Shown: positions 6,556 to 13,939 of the stretch, one piece after another
Layout: each line of letters opens with the position of its first letter
Position numbering within the stretch: the stretch's first letter is position 1
Assembly: GCA_934402155.1 (NCBI GenBank)
Contig: CAKRTP010000025.1
Span: 1-18,887, forward strand
Reading direction: 5' to 3'
Origin: an uncultured Blautia sp.
Lineage (GTDB): Bacteria > Bacillota > Clostridia > Lachnospirales > Lachnospiraceae
DNA length: 18,887 bases
Translations under genes and position numbers: made by a program
The notes under the pieces: generated by a model
Seen by the model: the letters and a program-made list of their open reading frames with translations, nothing else
Databases searched by the model: none
Told to the model about the DNA's origin: nothing

Positions 6556-8724
6556 ATGAAGGACAAGATTTTCAGTGTTCTGCAGCGAGTGGGACGAAGC
6601 TTTATGCTCCCTATCGCAATCCTTCCGGTAGCCGGTCTTCTTCTCGGAATCGGAAGTTCCTTTACCAATGCAACTACAATTGAAACCTATCATTTAACCA
6701 GCATCCTCGGTGAGGGAACCGTTCTGAATGCCCTCCTGATGATCATGAACAAGGTCGGAAGTGCAGTTTTTGATAACCTGCCGCTGATCTTTGCGGTAGG
6801 TGTTGCGATTGGTATGGCAAAAAAAGAAAAAGAAGTTTCCGCGTTATCAGCAGTTATCGCGTATTTTGTAATGAATACCGCAATCAATGCGATGCTGACG
6901 ATCACAGGACAGATTCTTGACAATGGAGAGATTGCAGAGTCTGTACTGGAGGGAACCATCACTTCTGTATGTGGTATCCAGTCTTTGCAGATGGGTGTAT
7001 TTGGCGGTATTATCGTGGGACTTGGTGTGGCAGCACTTCACAATAAGTTCTACAGGATCCAGCTTCCGAATGCACTGTCATTCTTCGGCGGTACAAGATT
7101 CGTGCCGATCATTTCCACGATCGTTTATATGTTTGTGGGAATTCTTCTTTATTTTGTATGGCCGGTTGTCCAGAATGGAATTTATGCACTTGGCGGACTG
7201 GTAACAGGTTCCGGATATGTGGGAACCCTGATCTTCGGTCTTATTAAGAGAGCTCTGATCCCATTCGGTCTGCATCATGTATTCTATATGCCTTTCTGGC
7301 AGACAGCCGTAGGCGGTACGATGGAAGTTGCCGGACAGATGGTTCAGGGCGGACAGAATATTTTCTTTGCACAGCTTGCGGATTCTGCAAATATTGCACA
7401 CTTCAGTGCTGATGCAACCAGATATTTCTCAGGTGAGTTTATTTTTATGATCTTTGGTCTTCCAGGAGCAGCACTTGCCATGTATCAGTGTGCAAGACCT
7501 GAGAAGAAAAAGGCTGCCGGCGGACTTCTTCTCTCCGCAGCACTTGCATGTATGGCAACAGGTATTACGGAACCGCTGGAATTCTCCTTCCTGTTTGTGG
7601 CTCCTGCACTGTTTGCGGTACAGGTAGTTCTTGCAGGTTCAGCTTATATGATCGCACATATGCTGAATGTTGCAGTAGGACTTACATTTTCAGGCGGACT
7701 GCTTGACTTCTTCCTGTTTGGTATCCTTCAGGGAAATGCCAAAACAAGCTGGATGCGAGTGATTCCGGTTGGTATTATTTACTTCTTTTTATATTATTTT
7801 ATTTTCAAATTTATGATCAGGAAGTTTAATTTCAAAACTCCGGGTCGTGAGGATGATGACACAGAAACAAAGCTTTATACAAAGGCGGATGTAAATGCCC
7901 GCAGAGAGGCGGCTCAGGCAGAGACAAGAACTTCTGATGATGCCACAAGCGAGGCGATTACAAGAGGCCTTGGCGGTAAGAAAAATATCAGTGATGTGGA
8001 TTGCTGTGCAACCAGACTTCGTTGTACAGTCAAAGATGCTTCCAGAGTAAATGACGGAATTCTTAAGGCAACGGGAGCATCCGGTGTGGTACACAAGGGG
8101 CAGGGTGTTCAGGTTATTTATGGACCGAATGTCACTGTGATCAAATCAAATCTTGAAGATTATCTGGAAACAGCTCCGGATACTTATGCAGAGACAGAAG
8201 ACACAGAGGATATTCAGGATACAGCAGTTCAGACACAGGAAGCAGAAGAACAGAAGGTTGTGGAGAGAATTGTGATCTCCAGTCCGATCACAGGAGTGGC
8301 AGCAGATCTCTCAACTGCACCGGATGAAGCTTTTGCGCAGAAGATGATGGGTGATGGCGCCGTTGTAACACCGGAGGATCCGTTTGTACGTGCCCCGGAA
8401 GATGGTGAGGTCGCATTTGTCTTTGACACAAAACATGCCATTGGATTTATAACAGATTCAGGAGTCAGTCTGTTGATCCATGTGGGAATCGATACTGTAA
8501 AACTGAATGGCGGGGGATTTGAAGCACTGGTAGAGAGCGGACAGACAGTCAAGAAGGGTGATCCGATGCTGAAATTGGATCTGGAATACCTGAAAGCGAA
8601 TGCACCTTCTGTCACTTCCCCGGTTCTTTGTACAGAACTGGAGGACAATCAGCGAATCCATCTGCTGCATGAGGGTCAGATCAAAGCCGGAGAGCCTTTG
8701 TTTGAGATAGAGGTCCTTCAGTAA
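6556..8724 (+). CDS. ptsG: Glucose-type PTS permease EIICBA (PtsG)
   Basis: A 722-residue protein that imports and phosphorylates a sugar, most likely glucose, using phosphate from HPr; B. subtilis PtsG is 699 residues with the same domain order. EIIC (about residues 1-425) has many membrane segments and the signatures FGLHHVFYMPFWQT and ATGITEPLEFSFLFVAP. EIIB (about 470-540) carries the phosphorylation site Cys484 in DVDCCATRLR; the residue before it is also Cys. EIIA (about 590-722) has KHAIGF (His627) and the phosphorylated His642 in SLLIHVGIDTVKLNGG. Linkers are long and acidic, the EIIB-EIIA one being rich in Glu, Asp and Thr. I chose ATG 6556 because AAAGGAGT (6541-6548) precedes it and MKDKIFSVLQRVGRSFMLPI is the family N-terminus; the frame's upstream extension runs through the leader terminator. 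N-acetylglucosamine is an alternative substrate. Confidence 0.93.
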   Translation: MKDKIFSVLQRVGRSFMLPIAILPVAGLLLGIGSSFTNATTIETYHLTSILGEGTVLNALLMIMNKVGSAVFDNLPLIFAVGVAIGMAKKEKEVSALSAVIAYFVMNTAINAMLTITGQILDNGEIAESVLEGTITSVCGIQSLQMGVFGGIIVGLGVAALHNKFYRIQLPNALSFFGGTRFVPIISTIVYMFVGILLYFVWPVVQNGIYALGGLVTGSGYVGTLIFGLIKRALIPFGLHHVFYMPFWQTAVGGTMEVAGQMVQGGQNIFFAQLADSANIAHFSADATRYFSGEFIFMIFGLPGAALAMYQCARPEKKKAAGGLLLSAALACMATGITEPLEFSFLFVAPALFAVQVVLAGSAYMIAHMLNVAVGLTFSGGLLDFFLFGILQGNAKTSWMRVIPVGIIYFFLYYFIFKFMIRKFNFKTPGREDDDTETKLYTKADVNARREAAQAETRTSDDATSEAITRGLGGKKNISDVDCCATRLRCTVKDASRVNDGILKATGASGVVHKGQGVQVIYGPNVTVIKSNLEDYLETAPDTYAETEDTEDIQDTAVQTQEAEEQKVVERIVISSPITGVAADLSTAPDEAFAQKMMGDGAVVTPEDPFVRAPEDGEVAFVFDTKHAIGFITDSGVSLLIHVGIDTVKLNGGGFEALVESGQTVKKGDPMLKLDLEYLKANAPSVTSPVLCTELEDNQRIHLLHEGQIKAGEPLFEIEVLQ

Positions 8725-8751
8725 AAAAGACCCTGGATGGGGATGAAACGG

Positions 8752-9588
8752 ATGATATACAGGATAGCAAAATTATTAAATCATAATTCTTTTATTGGAA
8801 TCGAATCAGGTGCAAAGCAGGAATGCCTGATCATGGGAAAAGGAATTGCTTTTGGAAAAAAAATAGGCCAGACGATCGAGGTGCCGCAGGATGCCAGGAT
8901 TTATTCACTCAAAGAACTGACAGATCGTGGAGATGCCAGAGAAATTATCAACTCAGTTTCACCGGTATGTCTGGAACTTGCCAATGAAATCCTCAGGGAG
9001 GCTGAGGCAGAATTTGGCGATATCGATCGTTCGATCCTTTTTCCAATAGCGGATCATCTTGATTTTGCTATCCGCCGCCTTCAGAGGGGAGAGCAGATCA
9101 GCAATCCACTGACGGAGGACATCCGCATTCTGTTTTATAAGGAATACAAAGTGGCCGGCTGCATAGCTCCTATGCTGAAAGAAAAATTTCAGATAGAGCT
9201 TGATGAACATGAGACAGGCTATATCGCCCTTCATGTTCATTCGGCCATTGTAGATGAAAAGGTTTCACAGGCCATGGAGATCGCCCGCACCGTCAGAGAA
9301 TGTATTTCTCTTGTAGAGAAAGAAACGGGAAATTCCATCGATGTGATGTCACTGGCATATAACCGCCTGATGAACCATGTACGTTACATGGTGGCAAGAA
9401 CGATTCATGGAGAGAAACTCAAGATGAATCTGAACGACTATATGTCTGTAAAATTTCCTGAGGCTTTTCATGCATCCGAGAGGATCTGCCGCGAGATGGA
9501 GAAGCGTCTGGGACTTCCGATGCCGGATATTGAGATCGGTTATCTGGCAATGCATCTGGAGCGAATGCTGGACAGTGAAACAGAATAA
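8752..9588 (+). CDS. glcT: BglG-family PRD transcription antiterminator (GlcT/LicT-like)
   Basis: About 278 residues: an N-terminal RNA-binding CAT domain (MIYRIAKLLNHNSFIGIESG, residues 1-55) and two PTS regulation domains. The four histidines expected to be phosphorylated by PTS proteins are all present: PRD1 in IADHLDFAIRR and IALHVHSA, PRD2 in LMNHVRYMVAR and LAMHLERM. The protein should bind the RAT in the ptsG leader and allow read-through when the sugar is being used, with phosphorylation by PtsG and HPr setting its activity. It begins 27 bases after ptsG, in the same operon. The start is uncertain: ATG codons lie in frame at 8737, 8743 and 8752. I prefer 8752 since family members begin at this point and a GGGG tract (8739-8742) is at fair distance; none has a strong ribosome site. 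Whether it answers to glucose or another sugar follows from ptsG. Confidence 0.9.
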   Translation: MIYRIAKLLNHNSFIGIESGAKQECLIMGKGIAFGKKIGQTIEVPQDARIYSLKELTDRGDAREIINSVSPVCLELANEILREAEAEFGDIDRSILFPIADHLDFAIRRLQRGEQISNPLTEDIRILFYKEYKVAGCIAPMLKEKFQIELDEHETGYIALHVHSAIVDEKVSQAMEIARTVRECISLVEKETGNSIDVMSLAYNRLMNHVRYMVARTIHGEKLKMNLNDYMSVKFPEAFHASERICREMEKRLGLPMPDIEIGYLAMHLERMLDSETE

Positions 9589-9636
9589 AAATATATACCA
9601 TAAAACAAAGATATAAAAAGAAGAGGAGAAATCAAA

Positions 9637-9894
9637 ATGAAAACATTCGAGTACACAATCAAAGACGAACTGGGAATCCACGCAAGACCGGCAGGACTTC
9701 TTGTAAAGGAAGCAAAGAAATATGAGTCAGAGTGCACGATCACAAAAGATGGCAAGACAAAGAAACTTACACAGCTTATGATGCTTATGTCCCTCGGAGT
9801 AAAACAGGGCGAAACTGTAACTGTAACAGCTGAAGGTGCTGATGAAGATACTGCGATCGCAGGTCTGAAGGCATTTTTTGAGGCGAATCTGTAA
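9637..9894 (+). CDS. ptsH: Phosphocarrier protein HPr with Gln at position 46
   Basis: An 85-residue protein that takes phosphate from Enzyme I on His15 (LGIHARPAG, intact) and passes it to sugar permeases. It aligns with B. subtilis HPr without gaps through residue 54: GKT at 39-41 and MSLG at 51-54 match. At residue 46, where Firmicute HPr usually has the serine phosphorylated by HPr kinase, this protein has Gln (L44-T45-Q46-L47-M48), and Gly49 is Met. HPr(Ser-P) normally serves as the CcpA co-regulator and lowers PTS flux, so this copy should lack that control unless Thr45 substitutes. The gene lies 48 bases after the antiterminator gene and 53 before ptsI, with AGAGGAG (9622-9628) upstream. 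No separate promoter is clear, so it is probably in the same transcript. Confidence 0.95.
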   Translation: MKTFEYTIKDELGIHARPAGLLVKEAKKYESECTITKDGKTKKLTQLMMLMSLGVKQGETVTVTAEGADEDTAIAGLKAFFEANL

Positions 9895-9947
9895 TCAGAT
9901 ACATAGAATCTGTGGCGTAACAGAACAGCAGTCAGGAGGAAATAAGT

Positions 9948-11579
9948 ATGCAGTGTTTTCAGGGAAAATCTGTTTATAAAGGAATTGCAATGGGACCGAT
10001 CGTAGTTCTTAAGAAAAACGATTACCAGGTCAAAAGAACCAGGATCGAAGATCCGGAGGCAGAAGTAAAGCGTGTGGATACTGCCCTGGAGAAATCCAAG
10101 GAGCAGCTTCAGAAATTATATGACAAGGCAGTCAGAGAAGTTGGCGAAGCCAGTGCAGCTATTTTTGAAGTGCATCAGATGATGCTTGAGGATGATGACT
10201 ATCTGGAAGCAATCCAGAATACCATTCGCACAGAACAGGTCAATGCAGAGTATGCTGTGGCAACTACAGGCGATAACTTTGCGGCGATGTTCGCATCTAT
10301 GGATGATGATTACATGAAAGCACGTTCTGCAGATATCAAGGATATTTCCGAACGTCTTGTACGTAATCTGAGTGGTCAGGAAGATACAGATCTGAGTTCT
10401 ATTGAGCCGTCTGTTATCGTTGCAGATGACTTAAGCCCGAGTGAAACAGTACAGATGGATAAGGATAAGATTCTTGCATTTGTGACTGTTCATGGTTCAA
10501 CCAACTCCCATACTGCGATCCTTGCCCGTATGATGAATATTCCGGCTCTGATCGGCGTGCCGATGGAGCTTGAAGAACTTAAAACAGGTATGACAGCAGT
10601 TGTAGATGGTTTTGCAGGAACTGTTACCTTTGATCCGGATGAAGATACAAAGACAGAAACTGAGCAGAAAATGAAAGAAGAGGCAGAGAAACTCAGACTT
10701 CTTCAGGAACTGAAAGGCAAAGAAAATGTAACCTTAGATGGTCACAAGATCAACATCTATGCCAATATCGGAAGTGTTGGAGATATCGGTTATGTTCTTG
10801 AAAACGATGCCGGCGGAATCGGTCTTTTCAGAAGTGAATTCCTCTATCTTGGAAGAAATGACTTCCCTACAGAGGAAGAGCAGTTCCAAGCTTACAAGCA
10901 GGCTGTTCAGATGATGGCAGGCAAGAAGGTTATCATCCGTACACTGGATATCGGTGCTGACAAACAGGTGGATTATTTTAATCTTGGAAACGAGGATAAT
11001 CCGGCACTGGGATATCGTGCGATCCGTATCTGCCTGACTCAGAAGGATATCTTTAAAACACAGCTTCGTGCACTTCTTCGTGCGGCAGTTTATGGAAATC
11101 TTTCCATTATGTATCCGATGATCACTTCTACAGAGGAAGTTAAGAAAATTTATGAGATCGTAGCTGAGGTAGAGGCAGAACTCAAAGAGCAGGAGGTCCA
11201 GTACAAGATTCCGGAGCAGGGAATCATGATCGAGACTCCGGCGGCGGCGATCATCAGTGACAGACTTGCCGAAATGGTTGACTTCTTCAGTATCGGAACG
11301 AACGATCTGACCCAGTACACGCTTGCGATCGACCGTCAGAATGAAAAACTGGATGAATTCTATAATCCTCATCATGAGGCAATTCTCCGCATGATCCAGA
11401 TGGTTGTGGACAATGCACATAAATGCGGTAAATGGGCAGGAATCTGCGGCGAACTTGGGGCAGATCCGACACTTACCGAGCAGTTTGTACGCATGGGCGT
11501 AGATGAACTTTCCGTAGCTCCATCTATGGTACTTAAACTTCGTAAGATCGTAAGAGAAATGAATAAAGCAGAAAAATAA
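9948..11579 (+). CDS. ptsI: PTS Enzyme I (phosphoenolpyruvate-protein phosphotransferase)
   Basis: A 543-residue cytoplasmic enzyme that transfers phosphate from PEP to HPr, the first step of all PTS transport. The N-terminal domain has the HPr-binding helices and the swivelling domain with active His188 in HGSTNSHTAILARMMNIPAL; this differs from the more usual GGRTSHSAI form but keeps Ser-His and the following AR. The C-terminal PEP-binding barrel shows GIGLFRSEFLYL (about residue 290), IIRTLDIGADKQ, ALGYRAIRICL, the metal site GIMIETPAA and FSIGTNDLTQYTLAIDRQN, then the CGELGADP loop with the catalytic Cys (GICGELGAD). Length is close to the normal 540-575. It follows ptsH directly with AGGAGGAAA (9935-9943) before the ATG. 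No clear GC-rich terminator follows; the AT-rich run after the stop leads into the next promoter's operator. Confidence 0.97.
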   Translation: MQCFQGKSVYKGIAMGPIVVLKKNDYQVKRTRIEDPEAEVKRVDTALEKSKEQLQKLYDKAVREVGEASAAIFEVHQMMLEDDDYLEAIQNTIRTEQVNAEYAVATTGDNFAAMFASMDDDYMKARSADIKDISERLVRNLSGQEDTDLSSIEPSVIVADDLSPSETVQMDKDKILAFVTVHGSTNSHTAILARMMNIPALIGVPMELEELKTGMTAVVDGFAGTVTFDPDEDTKTETEQKMKEEAEKLRLLQELKGKENVTLDGHKINIYANIGSVGDIGYVLENDAGGIGLFRSEFLYLGRNDFPTEEEQFQAYKQAVQMMAGKKVIIRTLDIGADKQVDYFNLGNEDNPALGYRAIRICLTQKDIFKTQLRALLRAAVYGNLSIMYPMITSTEEVKKIYEIVAEVEAELKEQEVQYKIPEQGIMIETPAAAIISDRLAEMVDFFSIGTNDLTQYTLAIDRQNEKLDEFYNPHHEAILRMIQMVVDNAHKCGKWAGICGELGADPTLTEQFVRMGVDELSVAPSMVLKLRKIVREMNKAEK

Positions 11580-11603
11580 TAAAAAAATATATAACAAACA
11601 AAA

Positions 11604-11620
11604 ATGAAAACCGTTTTCAT
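11604..11620. promoter_or_regulatory. Operator box 1, perfect 8-1-8 palindrome upstream of the -35
   Basis: ATGAAAACCGTTTTCAT is a perfect palindrome around a central C and ends one base before the -35 TTGACA. The 7-1-7 core TGAAAACnGTTTTCA has the architecture of Fur-family sites (TGA-n-AA ... TT-n-TCA), and a Fur-family gene follows. Confidence 0.8.
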
Positions 11621-11621
11621 A

Positions 11622-11649
11622 TTGACACATCATCAGATTGTGCTATAAT
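11622..11649 (+). promoter_or_regulatory. Sigma-A promoter of the Fur-family regulator/metal transporter operon
   Basis: Consensus TTGACA (11622-11627) and TATAAT (11644-11649) are separated by 16 bases. Both hexamers are perfect, so strong activity is expected unless repressed. An operator abuts each side. Confidence 0.88.
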
Positions 11650-11666
11650 ATGAAAACGGTTTTCAT
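11650..11666. promoter_or_regulatory. Operator box 2, perfect 8-1-8 palindrome over the transcription start
   Basis: ATGAAAACGGTTTTCAT directly follows the -10 hexamer and would cover the transcription start. It differs from box 1 only in the central base. With flanking bases, 11601-11620 and 11650-11669 form an exact 20-bp inverted repeat; the box centres are 46 bp apart. Confidence 0.8.
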
Positions 11667-11728
11667 TTTGAGTAAAAATATTGAATTTAAATTTATATGC
11701 CGGATATTCCGGCGGAAGGAAGATTACT

Positions 11729-12151
11729 ATGGGAAGTAAAGCACCTTATCAGACAAAACAGATGGCACAGCTGTTATCTTATCTTAAAACAGTAGAAGGT
11801 ACGCATGTGACAGTCGCAGATGTCTGTTCTTATTTTAAAACACAGGGGATTACAATCGGAACAACAACCGTTTATCGAAATCTGGAGAAGATGGTGGAGC
11901 AGGGACTGGTTGCCAAGTACAATGTAGACGGGACGAGCAGTGCATGCTTTGAATACCTTGGGGCAGAGGAACACTGTCATAAGACCGTCTGTTTCCACTG
12001 TAAATGTGAGAAATGTGGAAAACTGATCCATCTCCACTGCGAAGATGTGGTTAAACTGAGACAGCATCTGATGGAGAATCATGGATTCCAGATGGATTCA
12101 TGCAGAACTGTTTTTTATGGAATCTGTGCGGATTGCAGAGATGAGAAATAG
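11729..12151 (+). CDS. zur: Fur-family metalloregulator, probably Zur
   Basis: A 140-residue DNA-binding repressor. The winged-helix part (residues 1-80) contains the recognition region TIGTTTVYRNLEKMVEQGLV. The C-terminal part has metal-binding residues: EEHCHKTVCFHC, CEKC (structural zinc CxxC) and a second CxxC, CADC, at the end. The neighbouring zinc-type ABC transporter suggests Zur, sensing zinc, rather than Fur or PerR; a manganese or iron sensor is not excluded. I chose ATG 11729 because GCGGAAGGAAG lies just before it; the frame can be opened upstream from TTG 11681, but those 16 residues do not fit the family. It sits behind a promoter with two operators of the kind it should bind, so it probably represses its own operon. 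The metal transporter begins 52 bases later with no terminator between. Confidence 0.9.
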   Translation: MGSKAPYQTKQMAQLLSYLKTVEGTHVTVADVCSYFKTQGITIGTTTVYRNLEKMVEQGLVAKYNVDGTSSACFEYLGAEEHCHKTVCFHCKCEKCGKLIHLHCEDVVKLRQHLMENHGFQMDSCRTVFYGICADCRDEK

Positions 12152-12203
12152 ATGATGATGCCCGGAGATAAGAACATAATTCAGAAGGAAGTGAGAAGAT
12201 AGA

Positions 12204-13196
12204 ATGAAAAAATGGATCACAGGTATGCTGGCAATTTTTCTTGGTGTGGTAAGCATCAGTATTCCTTTTGCAGGGCTGCATACAGCAGAAGCCGGCACAA
12301 AAGACACAGCGGACAAAAAATTAAAGATCGTGACAACGATCTTTCCGGAATATGACTGGACAAGGGCAGTTCTTGGCGAGCGGGAAGCAGATGTGGAGCT
12401 TACGATGCTTCTTGATAATGGTACAGATCTTCACAGCTTTCAGCCGGCAGTAAAGGATATCATGAAGGTGTCCGGCTGTGATCTTCTGATCTATGTGGGA
12501 GGTGAGTCGGACGAATGGATTGAAGATGCACTGAAGTCTGCACAGAATAAAGATATGAAGACGATCAACCTTATGGAAGTCCTCGCGGATTCCATAAAGG
12601 AAGAGGAAACTGTTGAGGGTATGCAGGAGAACGAACACGGACATGAGCATGAAGATGAGAAGGAATATGATGAACATGTCTGGACTTCTCTTCGCAATGC
12701 ATCCACAGTCTGTGATGCGATCGCAGAAACTCTTGTGGAAATGGATCCGGTAAATAAAGACATCTACCAGGCCAATGCAGAGGCTTATCAGAAAAATCTT
12801 TCTGATCTGGATGCAGAATATCAGAATACAGTGGACAGTGCGAAGCAGAAAACCCTCCTTTTTGCAGATCGTTTTCCATTTCGTTATCTGACAGACGATT
12901 ATGGACTTAGCTATTATGCGGCTTTTTCCGGCTGCTCGGCAGAATCGGAGGCAAGCTTTAAGACAATCACCTTTCTTGCCGGTAAGGTCGATGAGCTTGG
13001 TTTGAACAGCGTGCTTACAATCGAAAAATCCGATGACAGAATCGCACAGACAGTAATAGAAAACACGAAGACAAAAGATCAGAATATTCTGGTGCTGAAT
13101 TCCATGCAGTCGATCACATCGGAAGAGATCGCAGATGGAACAACGTATCTTTCTGTGATGGAGGAGAATCTGAAGACATTAAAAGAAGCACTGTAA
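12204..13196 (+). CDS. Metal (zinc-type) ABC transporter substrate-binding protein, ZnuA-like
   Basis: A 330-residue exported protein of the cluster A-I metal-binding family. A signal peptide (MKKWITGMLAIFLGVVSISI, then a likely cleavage after AEA at residue 31) is present, but no lipobox cysteine, unlike most Gram-positive binding proteins. Metal ligands seen are His77 in TDLHSFQP and His158 in DEHVWTSL. The third usual histidine (HxAFxY) is replaced: the aligned stretch is ADRFPFRYL (Asp222, Arg223). A short His/Glu/Asp-rich loop (about residues 140-157, EHGHEHEDEKEYDEH) just before His158 is typical of zinc binders, where it may gather zinc. Ligand set and loop favour zinc, with manganese possible. 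AAGGAAG (12185-12191) precedes the ATG. It is followed 31 bases later by the ATPase. Confidence 0.9.
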   Translation: MKKWITGMLAIFLGVVSISIPFAGLHTAEAGTKDTADKKLKIVTTIFPEYDWTRAVLGEREADVELTMLLDNGTDLHSFQPAVKDIMKVSGCDLLIYVGGESDEWIEDALKSAQNKDMKTINLMEVLADSIKEEETVEGMQENEHGHEHEDEKEYDEHVWTSLRNASTVCDAIAETLVEMDPVNKDIYQANAEAYQKNLSDLDAEYQNTVDSAKQKTLLFADRFPFRYLTDDYGLSYYAAFSGCSAESEASFKTITFLAGKVDELGLNSVLTIEKSDDRIAQTVIENTKTKDQNILVLNSMQSITSEEIADGTTYLSVMEENLKTLKEAL

Positions 13197-13227
13197 TTAC
13201 AGTATCAGAGAACGAGAGGAAATAAAG

Positions 13228-13938
13228 ATGGCACAGCTTACATGCAAAAACCTTACCCTGGGATATGATAACCGGGCGATTCAGGAAGATCTTAATTTTT
13301 CCATCAGTGCAGGAGATTATCTCTGTATTGTGGGGGAAAACGGATCCGGTAAATCAACATTAATGAAGACACTGCTTCATCTGCAGCCGCCGATCAGCGG
13401 TACGATCGAGCTGGGAGACGGGCTGAAAAAAAATGAGATCGGGTATCTTCCCCAGCAGACAATGGTACAGAGAGATTTCCCGGCATCAGTGAAAGAGATT
13501 GTTCTGTCCGGATGCCAGAGCAGGTGCGGGCTGCGGCCATTCTACAATAAAGAGGAAAAACGTGTTGCCAGGGAAGCAATGGAAAAAATGATGATCCAGG
13601 ATCTTGCAGATCACTGTTACAGGGAACTTTCCGGCGGACAGCAGCAGAGAGTCCTTCTTGCAAGAGCACTCTGTGCGGCACAGAAGATCCTTCTTCTCGA
13701 TGAGCCGGTTTCCGGTCTGGATCCACGAGTGACCGCAGAGATGTACCAGCTTATCAAGGATCTGAATAAGAAAGATGGAATCACGATAATCATGATCTCA
13801 CACGACATTGCAGCGGCAGTAAAATATGCGACACATATCCTGCATATCGGAGAAAGCTGCTTCTTCGGAACCAAGAAACAATACCTTGAGAGCAGTCTGG
13901 GTAAAGCCTTTACCGGACAGGAAGAGGAGGAAGAGTAA
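13228..13938 (+). CDS. znuC: Metal ABC transporter ATP-binding protein, ZnuC-like
   Basis: A 236-residue single-domain ABC ATPase that powers metal uptake. Walker A is GENGSGKST, the Q-loop lies in GYLPQQTMVQRDFPASVKEI, the signature is LSGGQQQRVLLARAL, Walker B ILLLDEPVSGLD and the switch histidine ISHD. The segment QRDFPASVKEIVLSG matches the metal-transporter ATPases (ZnuC/MntB-like). It lies between the binding protein and the permease, its stop being one base from the permease ATG, so the three form one unit. The very acidic end (GQEEEEE) is coded by the same GAGGAGGAAGAG tract that provides the ribosome binding site of the permease gene. Zinc versus manganese is decided only by the neighbours. 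Confidence 0.93.
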   Translation: MAQLTCKNLTLGYDNRAIQEDLNFSISAGDYLCIVGENGSGKSTLMKTLLHLQPPISGTIELGDGLKKNEIGYLPQQTMVQRDFPASVKEIVLSGCQSRCGLRPFYNKEEKRVAREAMEKMMIQDLADHCYRELSGGQQQRVLLARALCAAQKILLLDEPVSGLDPRVTAEMYQLIKDLNKKDGITIIMISHDIAAAVKYATHILHIGESCFFGTKKQYLESSLGKAFTGQEEEEE

Positions 13939-13939
13939 G

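Noticed and set aside
10734..11633. 299-residue open frame on the - strand opposite ptsI
   Set aside because: It is rich in Cys, His, Ile and Leu runs typical of antisense translation, and ptsI is fully intact on the + strand.
11650..11666. TGAAAACGGTTTTCA as a CcpA catabolite-response (cre) site
   Set aside because: The cre dyad is 14 bases with a CG centre; this palindrome is 15 bases with an odd centre (7-1-7) and fails the last positions. It is duplicated around the promoter of a Fur-family operon, which fits a metal operator better.
13826..13939. Longer start of the metal permease inside the ATPase gene
   Set aside because: The extra 38 residues are an out-of-frame reading of the ATPase coding sequence; ATG 13940 has a good ribosome site directly upstream.
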